Shown: piece after piece, positions 22,344-33,245 of the stretch
How the letters are laid out: each line of letters starts with the position of its first letter
Position numbering within the stretch: the first letter of the stretch is position 1
Program-made: the position numbers and the translations under genes
The notes under the pieces: model-generated
Databases searched by the model: none
Seen by the model: the letters and a program-made list of their open reading frames with translations, nothing else
Told to the model about the DNA's origin: nothing
Origin: Isoetes taiwanensis
Taxonomy: Eukaryota > Streptophyta > Lycopodiopsida > Isoetales > Isoetaceae
Assembly (NCBI GenBank): GCA_021234155.1
Contig: JAJEKV010000049.1
Span: forward strand, 8,280,036-8,344,035
Direction of reading: 5' to 3'
Length of the DNA stretch: 64,000 bases

Positions 22344-23047
22344 TGCCGGCCAATCAATTACCGCTTCAATCTTCAAAGGGCGAGTGGAAATCCCTTTTGT
22401 TGTGATCACATGTCCCAAGTACTCTACCCTTTCCTTCAATCCTTCCTTCCTTTTTGTCGCGAAGTGACATTTGGATAGTTCCGTATAAAGTTGATGCCTC
22501 CTCAACTTTTCACGTACCTTCCTCAAGTGTTTCCTCTAAAGATTTATTGTAGACTAGAATGTCATCAAAGAAAACTATGATGAATGTATCTAGAAACTTG
22601 CGAAAAACATCGTTCATGAGCCTCATGAAAGTTGCTGGAGCATTGGACAATTCAAATGGCATCATTGTGAACTCATAATGGCCATATCTCGTCCTGAATG
22701 CAGTCTTATGGATGTCCCCTTCTTTGATTTTGATCCGGTGGTAGCCTGACCTCAAGTCTATCTTGGAAGAACCTTTGCTCCTTGCAGCTGATCCATCAAA
22801 TAATCGGATCGAGGTAATGTATACTTGTTCTTGATGGTGTGCTTGTTCAATTGACGAATGCACATTCTGAGACTTCCATCCTTCTTCTTGACAAAAAGTA
22901 TTGGCGCTCCAAATGGAGAAACATTAGGTTTTATAAACCCTAGGTCTAGCAACTCCTGCAATTGCTTCTTCAATTCTGTCAACTTCTGAGGTGACATCCT
23001 ATAGGGTACCTTACTTGTTGGCTTCGTTCCTGGCTCAAGTGCTACTT
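22344..23047 (-). pseudogene. Gypsy reverse transcriptase segment, inverted relative to its gag-protease
   Basis: The minus strand from about 23047 down to 22344 encodes an RT with [44 protein letters not shown] and the catalytic FFDDILVY, ending GHVITTKGIS and then IDWPAP. Its N-terminus is what should follow the GVEM end of the plus-strand segment. The boundary falls where both strands share ATGG. One fragment of about 0.7 kb has been flipped in place. Frame breaks at about 22790 and 22520 show it is dead; RNase H and integrase are absent. Confidence 0.8.
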
Positions 23048-23079
23048 CCATGACACAACCACCCTAATATTAGGTCAGT

Positions 23080-23575
23080 GTGGTTTTTGCCCAAAAAACA
23101 ACATCGAAAAACTACATGGTGTTTTTGTCCGATTTTGCTAGAAACTACCTGTAGTTTTTAGCCAAATTTTTATACATGTGGTTTTTTTTGTGAAAAGTCT
23201 ACGCGTAGAATATTTTAAAAAATATCTACATGTAAGAATTTCATGTGTTTCTATATGTTGTTTCTTAAAAGTAGTTGTAGTTTTCAAGTGTTGCTTTTCT
23301 AAAAAATAGACATGTGGTTCTTAATAAAACTAAAAATCCCCATGTTGTTTTTAACTGTTATTTTGCAAAAAAACAACAATAAAGAACCATGCATAGAATT
23401 TTATCCGACTTTGCTAGAAACTACACGTAGTTTTCCTCAAGAATAGACATGTGGTCCTTAATAAAACTTTAAAGGTCCACATGTTGCTTTTTGCTGTTGT
23501 TTTGAAAAAGAAACAAAACTAAAAAACCACGTAGAGAATTTTGTCCGAATTTGCTAGAAACTACGAGTGGTTTTC
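23080..23575. repeat. Degenerate tandem repeats
   Basis: The phrase 'tccga.tttgctagaaacta' appears at about 23131, 23403 and 23543, and 'catgt(g/t)gt(t/c)(t/c)tta' variants lie between, giving a unit of about 135-140 bp. AT-rich sequence with similar wording ('aaccaatgtggtttt') is also present around 29100. Confidence 0.6.
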
Positions 23576-23635
23576 CATTTTTGGGTTGCCCCTAGGGGGG
23601 CAAACCCTCGTTTATGTGGCTTTGTGGGATATACT

Positions 23636-24102
23636 GAGTATATGCTGGAATATACTCAGTATATGTTGATGACTGCTAAAAACGCTTTGTTCCCTGTAAA
23701 TGCACGGTCAGTTGCGTTGTGGATCAAGGATGTTCTGGACCGGGTAACTGGCAGCTCCAATCTGATGAATAAGAACACAGCAGGGAGCGATAAATTTGCT
23801 TATGGCTATATAGAAAAAAGAGTTCCGGAATTAGAAACAGAGGGTGAGCATCCAATCTGGGTTCTCGTTTTTTGGTTGTTTCTTCATATAGTAGCGTGTA
23901 TAGCTAGCCTTGCCTTAGGTTTACGTCTTTCCGGTGAATCCATGCTTATATCTAAGCAGCCTCAAGCTTTTCTGGGTGTTCTATCATCAAGTATTGAGAT
24001 ATATAGCAGGGGAAATACTCCTTCGTTAAGCTATCTACGGTTCAGAGATTCAGCAGAAGAGGCTGTAAAACCCATCACTGACCATGTCCATGTTGGTAGC
24101 CA
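23636..24102 (+). CDS. Unidentified open frame with one predicted membrane segment
   Basis: An open stretch of about 155 codons contains ARSVALWIKDVLDRV, a polar region, and a hydrophobic helix (WVLVFWLFLHIVACIASLALGL). It runs directly into the GT34 remnant in a different frame. No family is recognised and no start is convincing. It may be an exon of a decayed gene or chance. Confidence 0.3.
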
Positions 24103-24800
24103 GGCTTTTGGGTAAAATTGCCTCTGATTAGGGCTACCATGCTTGCACATCCAGAATCAGAATGGATATGGTGGGTAGATAGTGATGCTTTATTTACGCA
24201 TTATGAGTTTTAAACTTCCTTTGCATAAATATCAAAATTATAATCTTGTCCCTGCATGGTTTGGGACCATTTTATATACCAAAATAAAAGCCGAGTTGGA
24301 TTGAACATGGGTATTTTTTTCTCATAAACCGCCGCTGGTCTCGACCGTTAGATGTTCTTGCAAGCATGGGAAACTCTGCATTAAACAGAGAATATTAGGG
24401 AAATTTTTTACTCGCATTCTTGCGCATGTGCATGTTCTTGAATCGATGATCGTGGTGCTTTGATTTATCCGATTCTAGCAGAGAGGCGAGAGATGGGGGC
24501 TAAAATATTTCTTGAGCATGATTACCATTTGAGCGGTTTTTGGATTCCTTTGGTTTATGATTATGAGGAGAATATGAAGAAATATCGTCCCCGGATTTGG
24601 AGATAATAGGTGGCCATTTATAACTCATTTTGCAGGATGTAAAGTCCGCAATGCAGAGAACAAATCAGAAATATTCGCGCAAAGGACCAGATAAAACAAA
24701 TGGAGAGGGCCTTTAACTTTGTCGACAATCGGGTGCTTAAAAGCTTTGGTTTTACTCTATCAAGACTTGGTTCTAATTTGTCCAACACCTCAAATATTAG
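24103..24800 (+). pseudogene. GT34 glycosyltransferase remnant (xyloglucan xylosyltransferase-like)
   Basis: The first block (24106-24267) reads FWVKLPLIRATMLAHPE, then WIWWVDSDALFTH with the DxD metal site, then LPLHKYQNYNLV in a shifted frame. The second block (about 24490-24800) reads KIFLEHDYHLSGFW, RWPFITHFAGCKVRN and ERAFNFVDNRVLKSFGF. These are the order and wording of plant XXT/GT34 Golgi enzymes, which add xylose to the xyloglucan backbone. Between the blocks the catalytic middle is missing, and several frame breaks exist (for example after MKKYRP). It is a broken copy, lacking its N-terminal anchor. Confidence 0.8.
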
Positions 24801-25006
24801 ATTCTTCTTTTCATTAGTATTTTTCGTGGTTGGTTTGCTTGTTTTGAAATCTATCTATTTTATATCGCTAAAAATGACAGTTATATTCGGCATTTCTTAA
24901 CAATTGAAACTGCTCATAAGATCCGCATTAGTCGCTTTAACATTAAGTAAGTCGCCGTAATTCGTCGTGCCTTGTGCATGATTTAACTTCCCATAGTCTG
25001 CTGCAG

Positions 25007-25217
25007 GTATTGAAAAAAATTTGTGATCACCCTTTGCTGCTGACAAAGAAGGCCACTGATGACATTGCAGAAGGCATGGAATTACTGGAAGGTGCTAATG
25101 CTGTTGATCTTGAGGCTATGAGGGCATCTGTTGCAGGATTAGTTGATAGTAGCAATGACCACGAAGAACAACAGCGCAGGCTGTCATGCAAAATAGTATT
25201 CTTAATGGCCTTGTTGG
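25007..25217 (+). pseudogene. Single exon of an ERCC6-like SNF2 helicase
   Basis: A splice acceptor (tgctgcag) precedes VLKKICDHPLLLTKKATDD, then IAEGMELLEGANAVDLEAM, and the exon closes at SCKIVFLMALL before a 'ttggtgcgt' donor-like site. This matches the segment linking the two helicase lobes in plant ERCC6-like/CHR24-type chromatin remodelers ('LKKICDHPLLLTKRA...'). None of the helicase motifs (DEGH and others) occurs nearby, so it is one isolated exon and not a gene. Confidence 0.7.
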
Positions 25218-25627
25218 TGCGTTTTTTTATCTTTTTTTCCAAGTTTGATTTCTTGGTTGTTTCTTGCAGAGGACGTTTCAACTGAGAATGATATAAATGC
25301 TCTGAGATAAGATATCAACAAGCTGCGATCCCTTATATCTTTTGTGTAAGATTCATACAGTGATTATCCCTTCAGTCCGTGAGAGAGCAACGCTACTGCT
25401 GTTTCTCATGGCTTGTATTCGTCGATTATGCTGCTACCTCTGAGAGAAAGAACAATACCCTGCAGTGCTTGCAGGAGGTAGGCGGTGCATAGTTGGCCTT
25501 TTGGAAGATTGATGTTTCCATTACATGTCTTTACTTCATTTACTGTGTGTCACTTAAAGTTAGTGTTAGAAGTCGTCGTCATTGTTGCTTTGCCATTTTC
25601 TGCTAATACAGCTCCTTTTTTCATGTA

Positions 25628-26231
25628 GGAAGAAATATTAGATGAATCTGAAAGAGTTTTATCCCTGCTTGATCCTTGCTCTACATTTGGCGAAATTGCA
25701 GCATTATGCTGCATTCCTCAACCCTATACAGTATGAGTGTCTGAATTGAGTGCAGTATTGCGACTGGATAAGGAGGCCTTCTCAAATATTCTCCAGCTAC
25801 ATTTTCTAGACAGTCGCCAAGTCATGGACAATTTGTTACAGGTTAATGAAACTTCTCAAATATTGGAGAAATCTATCTTATGCTTACTGATCATAGTTGT
25901 ACCTATTGCAGAAAAGGTTGTCTAATCATCGTATAGCATTACTTCATTCTACACAAGCCAACAATCTGACCTGGTATCTAGGATGAACAATGCAGCCTAT
26001 CATGGGGACTTGGACACCATAAGGAGTCTGACAAATGGAGGTGTTGATCTTGGGAAGACAGACTATGCCGGCGTAACTCCTCTTGTATGTTATGTCAGAA
26101 CATTTACTTTTGGTGGTGATTGATCTAATCATTCCTTTGATGTAGCACTTGACATCATCAAGAAGTCATGATGCAGTTGTTTTATTCCTGATAGATCATA
26201 GCACCAATGTGAATGCTCTTGATAAGCAATA
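25628..26231 (+). pseudogene. SKOR/GORK-type K+ channel remnant (cyclic-nucleotide-binding region and ankyrin repeats)
   Basis: Exon-like block 1 (25628-25840, after 'catgtag') reads EEILDESERVLSLLDP, FGEIAALCCIPQPYT and, after an in-frame TGA at 25734-25736, VSELSAVLRLDKEAF and DSRQVMDNLLQ before a donor-like 'caggtta'. Block 2 (about 25930-26085) carries an ankyrin start, MNNAAYHGDLDTIRSL then DLGKTDYAGVTPL. Block 3 (26144-26231) reads HLTSSRSHDAVVLFLIDHS, NVNALDKQ and stops. Order and introns match plant outward-rectifying Shaker channels. The pore and voltage sensor are absent. The TGA replaces the Arg usual at this point, a CGA-to-TGA type change. Confidence 0.75.
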
Positions 26232-27554
26232 GCTTGGAACCTTTTAGCTGCTTTCTAATTTGTATTGACTTGGTTTGAAGACAATTTTGGCAATTCACCG
26301 TTATTGGAGACTACGAAGAGGAAGAGTGACAACAGCTGCACGTCTGAAGCTTCCATTCAGATTTCAAACTGCAGTGGAATGCCAACAACGGTTAATTGCT
26401 TACTTATAGCTAGAGTACGATAAGCTCTAAATCCTAAAAGATATACCTGGTTGACAGATTTGTGGGAATCCGCGAGGAAGCCAGAAGTGACTGACATCGA
26501 TGTTGTGATGTGGGATGTTGCCCGTCAGATGCATGGAAGCTTGCCACCTAAACAAAAGGAGCTTGAATCAATGAACTACCACATTTCAATGGAATGCCCA
26601 TTTTGGCAATTTGCTTCCAGGACTTGGTATTTGTTGTGAGCAAAGATCTCAGTAGAATCTAGGCATTAGCCTTTACTTGAGTAAGCCTTTGCTTGAGTAA
26701 GGGCAGCTTCTTATGCGCCCAATAACCTCGACATTTTCTTGAGGTCGGACAGATACGTTGGATGTTCCCATGAATACTTGACCTTAGTCGGCTCAAGGTT
26801 CCAACCCGAGTTTGAAGAATTGCTTGCACATTTCTGAATGCCCAGGTCCAAAACATCCTTTTGTCGATATTTGGAAGAAAATTTGTGTATTTGCTAAATA
26901 TTTGATAGAACATAAAAGGCATCTCTAGGATTTTCCCCTTTAAATAGCCTCGAAATTAAGACTAGGCCCTATGACATGCCCAATGGGTCTAATGACATTC
27001 TGCCACATGGAAATGTGAGTTTCAATGGTTGCATGAGCGATAAAATTAACGTATTTATGGGATCATGTACAACTAACATGTTGGGACAAAATGTTTAATA
27101 TAATGGAAATTAACATGTTATGTTAACTTGTTGGGAAAACATGTATAATATATTGGGTACCTCTAGGCATATATTATGTTATCAATATTGTATATTGGTA
27201 CCGTAGCTTATATTATAAGAATATGTATATACAAGAATTTGGCACCGACGAAGTCGGCGCTATCTGTGCTTCTTGGAGTTAAACCCAGCTATACCCTTTA
27301 GCATTGGCAGAGCTTCAATGCAAAAAGCCTGAAGATCTCGCAGATACCTTTCATTGCAGAGTATTATATATCAACGCAAAATGATGGTGAACACCCCAAA
27401 ATAACCAGGTTCTTACTATTTTTTCTGAATGAAATATTTGAAATGACATGCAATTCATATTCTTCAAAAGATTATGTCCATGGGTTTCAAATGCTTAGGG
27501 GCTATATGTTTATCCCAAGAAAGCCATCTATGCTTGGATTTTGCTAATTCTAAC
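26232..27554. other. Mostly unrecognised sequence after the gene-fragment cluster
   Basis: A 62-codon plus-strand frame at 26451-26639 (DLWESARKPEVTDIDVVM, VARQMHGSLPPKQKEL) looks protein-like but is unidentified; it may be another captured exon. The remainder is AT-rich and featureless. Confidence 0.4.
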
Positions 27555-27770
27555 TCAAGGCAAAAGCACAATGGGTAATCAGTGATAAACTGAAAAACCC
27601 AATGTACCTTTTCGCCCTTTCCTTGATACTGTTTTCACGCTAATAGGGTACTGATTGGTTGCATGTACGAGATTTTCTTCCCATTGTTCTTTTTGCTTTG
27701 TAGGTTGGATTTGGCAAAGAATGATGGAGTAATGTAAGAGAGCACGGCCATGTTACTTTCAAGATGGTTG
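27555..27770 (+). repeat. Dispersed repeat family B, copy 2
   Basis: It shares 'ggcaaaag', 'aatcagtgataaactg', 'acccaatgta/tgcc' and 'tgattggttgca/ctgta' with 11453-11690, followed by an exon-like stretch with an intron-acceptor-type 'tttgtag'. Confidence 0.5.
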
Positions 27771-28127
27771 CAAAAGGGAATGAAAAGGACCAATACAAAG
27801 TCAATGCATAACAGTCATGATAGCTAGTTTGCTTTTTTGAATACTTCTTCTACTTTGAACATTCAGATTGAACATAACAGGTGATGAAAACTGATCTGAT
27901 CTAAATCCTTGTTAAACATATATGAATATGGAATTTGTCCCAATATATTTTCATGTCAATCATGTGTATTTTAATGCATATAAATTGGGGCTGTTGTTAG
28001 CTGAAACTTCTTGAAACAATATGATTTATTGCATGCATAAGATATACTTCAATAAGTCATTCTTGATAATGATTATGGAATTAAGAATATAGTTTTATTT
28101 TGTGACATGATAATGTTGATGCAGTAC

Positions 28128-28300
28128 ACCAGGAAAGGATGGTACCATCTAGGACTTAACAGTTCTTGTATGGCCAGATAAGACAGCAAAGGGATTGACC
28201 AATGCTGATGTTTGTGCTAGTATAGACTAGTTCAAGCCTAGTTTTTTTCATGACATTTCTGTGCATTGGTCTTACCAGTGCTGCCAAACTTTCTTGGTGT
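28128..28300 (+). repeat. Dispersed repeat family D, partial copy
   Basis: Matches 33106-33245 and 45125-45240: 'atggtaccatct(a/t)ggact', 'gggattgaccaatgctgat', 'gtttgtgcta' and 'agttcaagcc..gtttttttcatgac'. An open frame through it reads VWPDKTAKGLTNADVC, so an old gene or element coding region may underlie the family. Confidence 0.6.
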
Positions 28301-28779
28301 GGCTTCTAGCATTTGCTTTTTTTGTAATCCTTGTTACTGTTGTACTCTATTTATTTAATGATCATCTTATAGTGGCACATATGAATGCAGGCAGAATTTG
28401 ATAATGAAGTGAAAGTCAAAGTTGAAGATTATCATTCCCACTTGGAATATGATATGAATGAGTGTAGATGAATGAATTGAAAATTACGGAGAAAAACCAG
28501 ATGACCCTGTCATGGTAACAATTCCTTGCTGCATGGCGGTGAAGCTTACATGGCAGACTTTGATGTATTGAAGGGGTGGATGAAAACATCGTTGGTTACC
28601 TTCTGAGTAATTGTATATGACATTTTATATGTTGTATTCTTGGTTCTCTTTTATTGAGAGGCCAACATGCGGGGGGGTATTGAGATGCCACGTTGGGCTC
28701 TCATCCTAACTTGGCTCTTTGTCCAAACTTGGACATGCCTTTTCCATACTTGGACATGCCTTTGGGCATGCCTTTTCGA

Positions 28780-28960
28780 TGTACATATATGAGTGTTCTA
28801 TATTCAATACACATGAAGACAATTCTGCACAATCTCGTATTACTAGACGGCGTCCCCCAGTTACTTTGCATGACTATTATACTTTTGTGTCTGTTATTGA
28901 GCCTATTACTATTCATGATGCGCTAAGTTCTGATGACCATGCAAAGCACTTTATCTATTA
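28780..28960 (+). pseudogene. Ty1/copia polyprotein fragment
   Basis: The frame reads RITRRRPPVTLHDYYTFVS, VIEPITIHDALSSDDHAKH. This resembles the linker just upstream of the copia reverse transcriptase ('RRPP..L.DYV...vsviEP.t..EAl.d..W..Am'). No RT or integrase follows. A run of 'ttggacatgcctt' repeats precedes it at 28730-28775. Confidence 0.5.
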
Positions 28961-29655
28961 AGCTCTCTAATATAGAACAAGCAATTCGAGTACTTTATCA
29001 AACCTAAACGAACCCAATTTCTACAAAAACCGTAAAAACACACTCTCGGGCCACCAAAGGGCAATCCCTCGTGCGCAGCACCTTGTTTTCTTTTTTTACT
29101 ATGTTGTTTTCTCAAAAACCAATGTGGTTTTAAGAAGAAAAAGTGGGTTTCCAAAAATAGCTATTGTATCTGAGTATTCTTTTACAGAAAATCCACACGT
29201 CATTTTGCAAAATAAATATTTTAGGTGTTTTTTTTTTAATAAAAGACCTGATTAAAAGTCGTGGTTTTAAGAAAAACAATATATTGAAAGATTGAAAATT
29301 AGTGTTGCTTTTTACCATTTTTATAGCCCCGATATACTTCTTTGTTTTTAAGTGCTTTGCATTTGATGAAAGCATTTTTGAGATAATACTTAATTAAATT
29401 TTTAAGAACACAATTGATTGCAACCTTCAATGATGCTAAACAAACAATGTTATTCAAAATGTATTGCTAGAATATTCGATTTTGAAAATTTTCCATTCTC
29501 CAAATTGGCCAATCTATCACTTATCTGCTGGTTTAATCATTTCTTACAACCACTACAGCCAGTAGTCATTTGAATAAAAAACTAGAGTCATCTTTTCAGT
29601 TATCCTCGTGAAAATGAGTTCAAGCTGCAATTGATGTCTGAAAGGATTTCAGGTC
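28961..29655. other. AT-rich stretch, nothing recognised
   Basis: No gene or clear boundary was seen; part of it resembles the degenerate repeats at 23080-23575. Confidence 0.5.
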
Positions 29656-29658
29656 TAA

Positions 29659-30008
29659 GGGTGCATTCCCATTACGCTAAAAAATGGCCGGTACCTGTGA
29701 CACCTTGCAAGTTACAGGCACCGGAGGAGCATTCCCATTCCACAACCCGACTTTGATTTTGCTGATATGGCGCAGGTTGGGAACTCCAATTCAGATGGAT
29801 TTGAAAGCTTCTGAATACCCTAAATCGGAACTGAGTTTGTCTTCTAGCAAGATTTCTTTGTCCTCTTTCTGATTCCGTTTGTCTTCTTCCTCACAACTGG
29901 CCAAAACGCATCACAGGTGCAATAGGAATCGTGGTCTTCAGAAACCCGCAACTGGGACCGTGAAATCGGTGCATAGAATTGCCGGTGCTGGTTAATGGGA
30001 ATACACCC
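29659..30008. mobile_element. Tourist-like (Harbinger-type) MITE, 350 bp
   Basis: The ends are inverted: GGGTGCATTCCCATTA at 29659-29674 against GGGTGTATTCCCATTA read from 30008 backwards (15 of 16). The element is flanked by the direct trinucleotide TAA at 29656-29658 and 30009-30011. A 3-bp TAA/TTA duplication with a GGG-starting inverted end is the PIF/Harbinger signature. It has no coding capacity. Subterminal 'ggccggtacc' and 'gccggtgctgg' extend the inversion. Confidence 0.85.
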
Positions 30009-30011
30009 TAA

Positions 30012-31390
30012 GTAACCTTGGCTCCATTGACATCATAGTGACTCAAAGTTCTAATGCTAAACAAGGCAATAAAAAGAAATTGGACATTTTAGAAATGGTT
30101 TGAATACCAAGGCTGATAAGAAAAAAGAACATACGCTAGCAATGGCTATGGTGTCCAAGAAAAAAAAAGGGGGGGACTACTCCCTGTACAGGAAGCTCAT
30201 TCTTGAATTCTAGCAAGTTTGGCAGGGGTAGGATTGATAAGAAAAAAAAAATTCAACTGCTGCCACTGTTCAGTTCCAGAATAACATCCTTGATGAAAAT
30301 AAAACCTTTCTTATATGTTGGAGACAAGATGAAAAGGATGAATTAGGATATGTGGGCCTTCAAAGTCTTTCACAACAAACATCAAAGCCTGCACATAGCT
30401 GGTGGACTGTTGAATTAAGAGGGAGATACTGTTCGATCTTGATGTGCTGGGAGATTCGAATCTGAAGCAGTCTGTATTGTCTGTGACAGATTCCAATAAA
30501 GTCTTCAATCTAATAATCTGGATAGCCCACAATAAAAAAAGCATGATCATTAGCAAACAATAACAGTTTGCTTCCTAACGTACTACAAAATGCAAAGTAA
30601 AATTCATAACTATATTCTTAGAAGTTTTCTGATTCTTTACCTCGATGAAAAATCACATGCATGTCGGTAGATCCAAGCATGCATTCTGGTAAATCCAAAG
30701 ATCTCCCTGTTCTGGCTACTGCTGGTTTAGAAATCGATTCAAACTGTGCCATTTGCCGTCTATGCCATCATTAAAGAGAACTAGTGCTCTAAATCTGTCC
30801 AGGAAGGAACAATTTGAAACAAGCTGCCTCCAATCATTCACAGATCTGGTCTGCATCAACAATGGAATGCCCGAAAAATGAAGATAGAAGATCCGAGGAG
30901 ATAGAAGCGGGAAGGAATGGAGATCAAAAGATAGAAGATAGAAGCGGGAAAGGAACCGAATATGAGGCAGAAGCGGCATGAAAGAAACACAGTTGAGTCA
31001 AATTTTACCTTTCGATCTCGGCCATTCAGTTAGACCAATAGGATCAGAGGAGTTGGATCACGATCTCAACTGCGTTCGGCCGTTGGATCGATACACTTAT
31101 ATCATGCCTAATTTTGCATCTGTTGGATCCATACAATATCATGCCTATTTTCGTAGTTCTTTTCAAATTTCATCACTAACAAAGTTCTATGGATCGTATA
31201 AAATGTCGAGTGCCATATATGTTGGCTATAGTCACGTCATCCATGCGATAACTTCATAATTTTAGGGTTCGTGACACATTCCCGCGATACTACTCATGTA
31301 TTTCTTCGCATGTAGACGCCATTTTTTTTAATTCTTAACCATGGTCTATTTAATCATAAGGAATAAGTGGGAGGTATGCCAATTTTATAG
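30012..31390. other. Upstream region of the phosphatase-like gene, no other gene seen
   Basis: It contains poly-A and poly-G tracts (30165-30175) and no supported coding sequence. The missing first exon of the downstream gene may lie here; an ATG at 31341 opens only a short frame. Confidence 0.45.
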
Positions 31391-32495
31391 AATCATGTCA
31401 AAGATAAAAACCCGTTGGCTCTGGTACCTTATAAAGGGCAGAAGCAGACTACTAGTTCACAAAAGCCTCCAAGTGCAACTCCAGAATGTTCAAAAAGCAA
31501 TGCAAACCCCAAGGAGAAGGCTGAAATGCTAGCGCGGGAACGTGAGACCATGGAGAAAAATATGAAGTCCATGCTTGATAACATTGCACCAGCTAATGTC
31601 CAGCTTGAAGGTACGACTGCGGTAGTTCCTGATACCAGCCAGGATGATCATGCAAGCTCAGATGCAACCACTGAGGTTAGGAATCAAACCCCTGTGGTAG
31701 CTTTCATAGAAAAGAACGTGTCCGAACTAAACCGTGGAGTTGATGCTTCTGACAGTAAGCATCCGGGGAGTGAAGTAGACGCTACGACTGCTGGGGATGA
31801 CGGCGACGATGAAAGGTAATTCACGCCGGGCGCGATATGTAGCTTATTTATGAAGGATAAAACGTGCTTGGCGTGTATTGCAGACCACTTTTGCATGGCT
31901 AACTCTTTGTTTTCCATGGTTCAGGGCTCCACCTGCTTGTGACAAAATCATTGTCTTCGATCTGAATGGTGTCCTGTGTAAAATGTTTCCTAAGAAGCTT
32001 ATCAACAGGGATGACTTCGAGCAAGTCTCTCTAGAATCGAATATTAAGTGGATCTATTCTCGTCCACACTTAGAAGATATGATGAATGAGGCGTTCAGAT
32101 TGTTTCGAGTTGCCATCTGGTCCTCAATGGAACGCAGAAATGTTGATGAAGTACTTAGGGTGTTACCAGGCATGAATCGAGACTTTGTGACGATTTGGGA
32201 CCAAAGTAAGTGTATAAAGTTTCCACATCCAAGAGATCCGGATGGCAAACCGGTCTTCGTCAAACATCTTAATACTATGAAGGATCAGCTTGGCATTCAA
32301 AGGAAAGAAGACATCATAATAGTAGATGATGATGCTCTTAAGTGCTTTTATAATCAAGGTCAGGCTCTAAATCCACCAACTTATACTCCACAAGATTACT
32401 CAACAGATGAGTTTCTAGTACTATTCATGTCCATCATGAGTGGCTTGGCTGCTGGTAAAACAAATCAGATGTTGTCAAAACGCATCCAGAACTAG
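31391..32495 (+). CDS. FCP1-type HAD phosphatase-like protein, two exons
   Basis: Exon 2 (31925-32495) encodes an FCP1/NLI-interacting-factor domain: IIVFDLNGVLCKMFP (the HAD motif I region), SRPHLEDMMNEAF, RVAIWSSMERRNVDEVL and IIIVDDDALKCFYN (motif III). Exon 1 (31391-31815) encodes an unstructured Lys/Ser/Asp-rich N-terminus ending DDGDDER. The 109-bp intron is bounded by gt (31816) and cag (31924) and restores the frame (AG|G). Motif I is DLNG rather than DLDG: the nucleophile Asp is kept and the second Asp is Asn. From memory this is common in a plant-specific FCP1-like group, so it may not mean inactivity. No in-frame ATG precedes exon 1 before a stop at 31388, so the true start is unresolved and a further 5' exon is likely. 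The coding body looks intact. Confidence 0.75.
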
Positions 32496-32822
32496 ATCGG
32501 ACTAAGGAGATGGATCCCTATCTTGAGAGTTATTTGACAAAGAAAGGACTAGTCCCTCCATGATGTAATCTTCATATCAAGTGAATACAATGTAATAAGT
32601 GTTCTGTGTATATTGATGTGTTGTTATCTACAAATGCTAATCAAACACCACATTCTTCTCACTAAAACAAGAAAATGTTAAACCACCCACTACTACAATG
32701 CAAAAATTTGCAGCAATGCAAAACAGCATGTCACACAACACAACACTATATTGAGAAAGGGTATGCAAAGGTGGCGTGCTTTTGGAACAGACATAAATCC
32801 AATTTAATAAATGATGGTTTAT

Positions 32823-33216
32823 TATGAATGTATTTAAGGTTCTTTGGGGAAATATTTCTCTAAAAATGTCTTTCTCTATTTGTGATAGAGAGGGCATGCT
32901 TTGCATAGTGATCTATGCACAAAGTAATGTGTAAATTACTTAAGTAACTTGGTAAGCTTGATCATATAGTGTTAATGGTCTTACTTTATTTATAAGATAT
33001 TAAAGACCATGGTCCAGTTGGCCTATTACTCTACCGGAGTTTGAAGTTCTATTTGGGGATGATTGTATTTTGGTTACTGATTGTTAATTGTTTTCCCCCA
33101 ATTTATGGTACCATCTTGGACTGAAAGTCCCATGTATGGCATGGAGGGATTGACCAATGCTGAAGTTTGTGCTAGGTTTAACTAGTTCAAGCCGGGTTTT
33201 TTTCATGACACTTTTG
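32823..33216 (+). repeat. Dispersed repeat family D, long copy 1
   Basis: Aligns along its length with 44843-45236, with small differences (for example 'ctaaaaatgtctttc' against 'ctagaaacgtctttc'). It includes 'agagagggcatgctttgcat', 'gtaacttggtaagcttgatc' and 'ttataagatattaaagacc'. Similarity continues to about 33245 with the 28128 copy. Confidence 0.8.
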
Positions 33217-33245
33217 TGTATTGGTCTTATCAGTGCTGCCATAAG

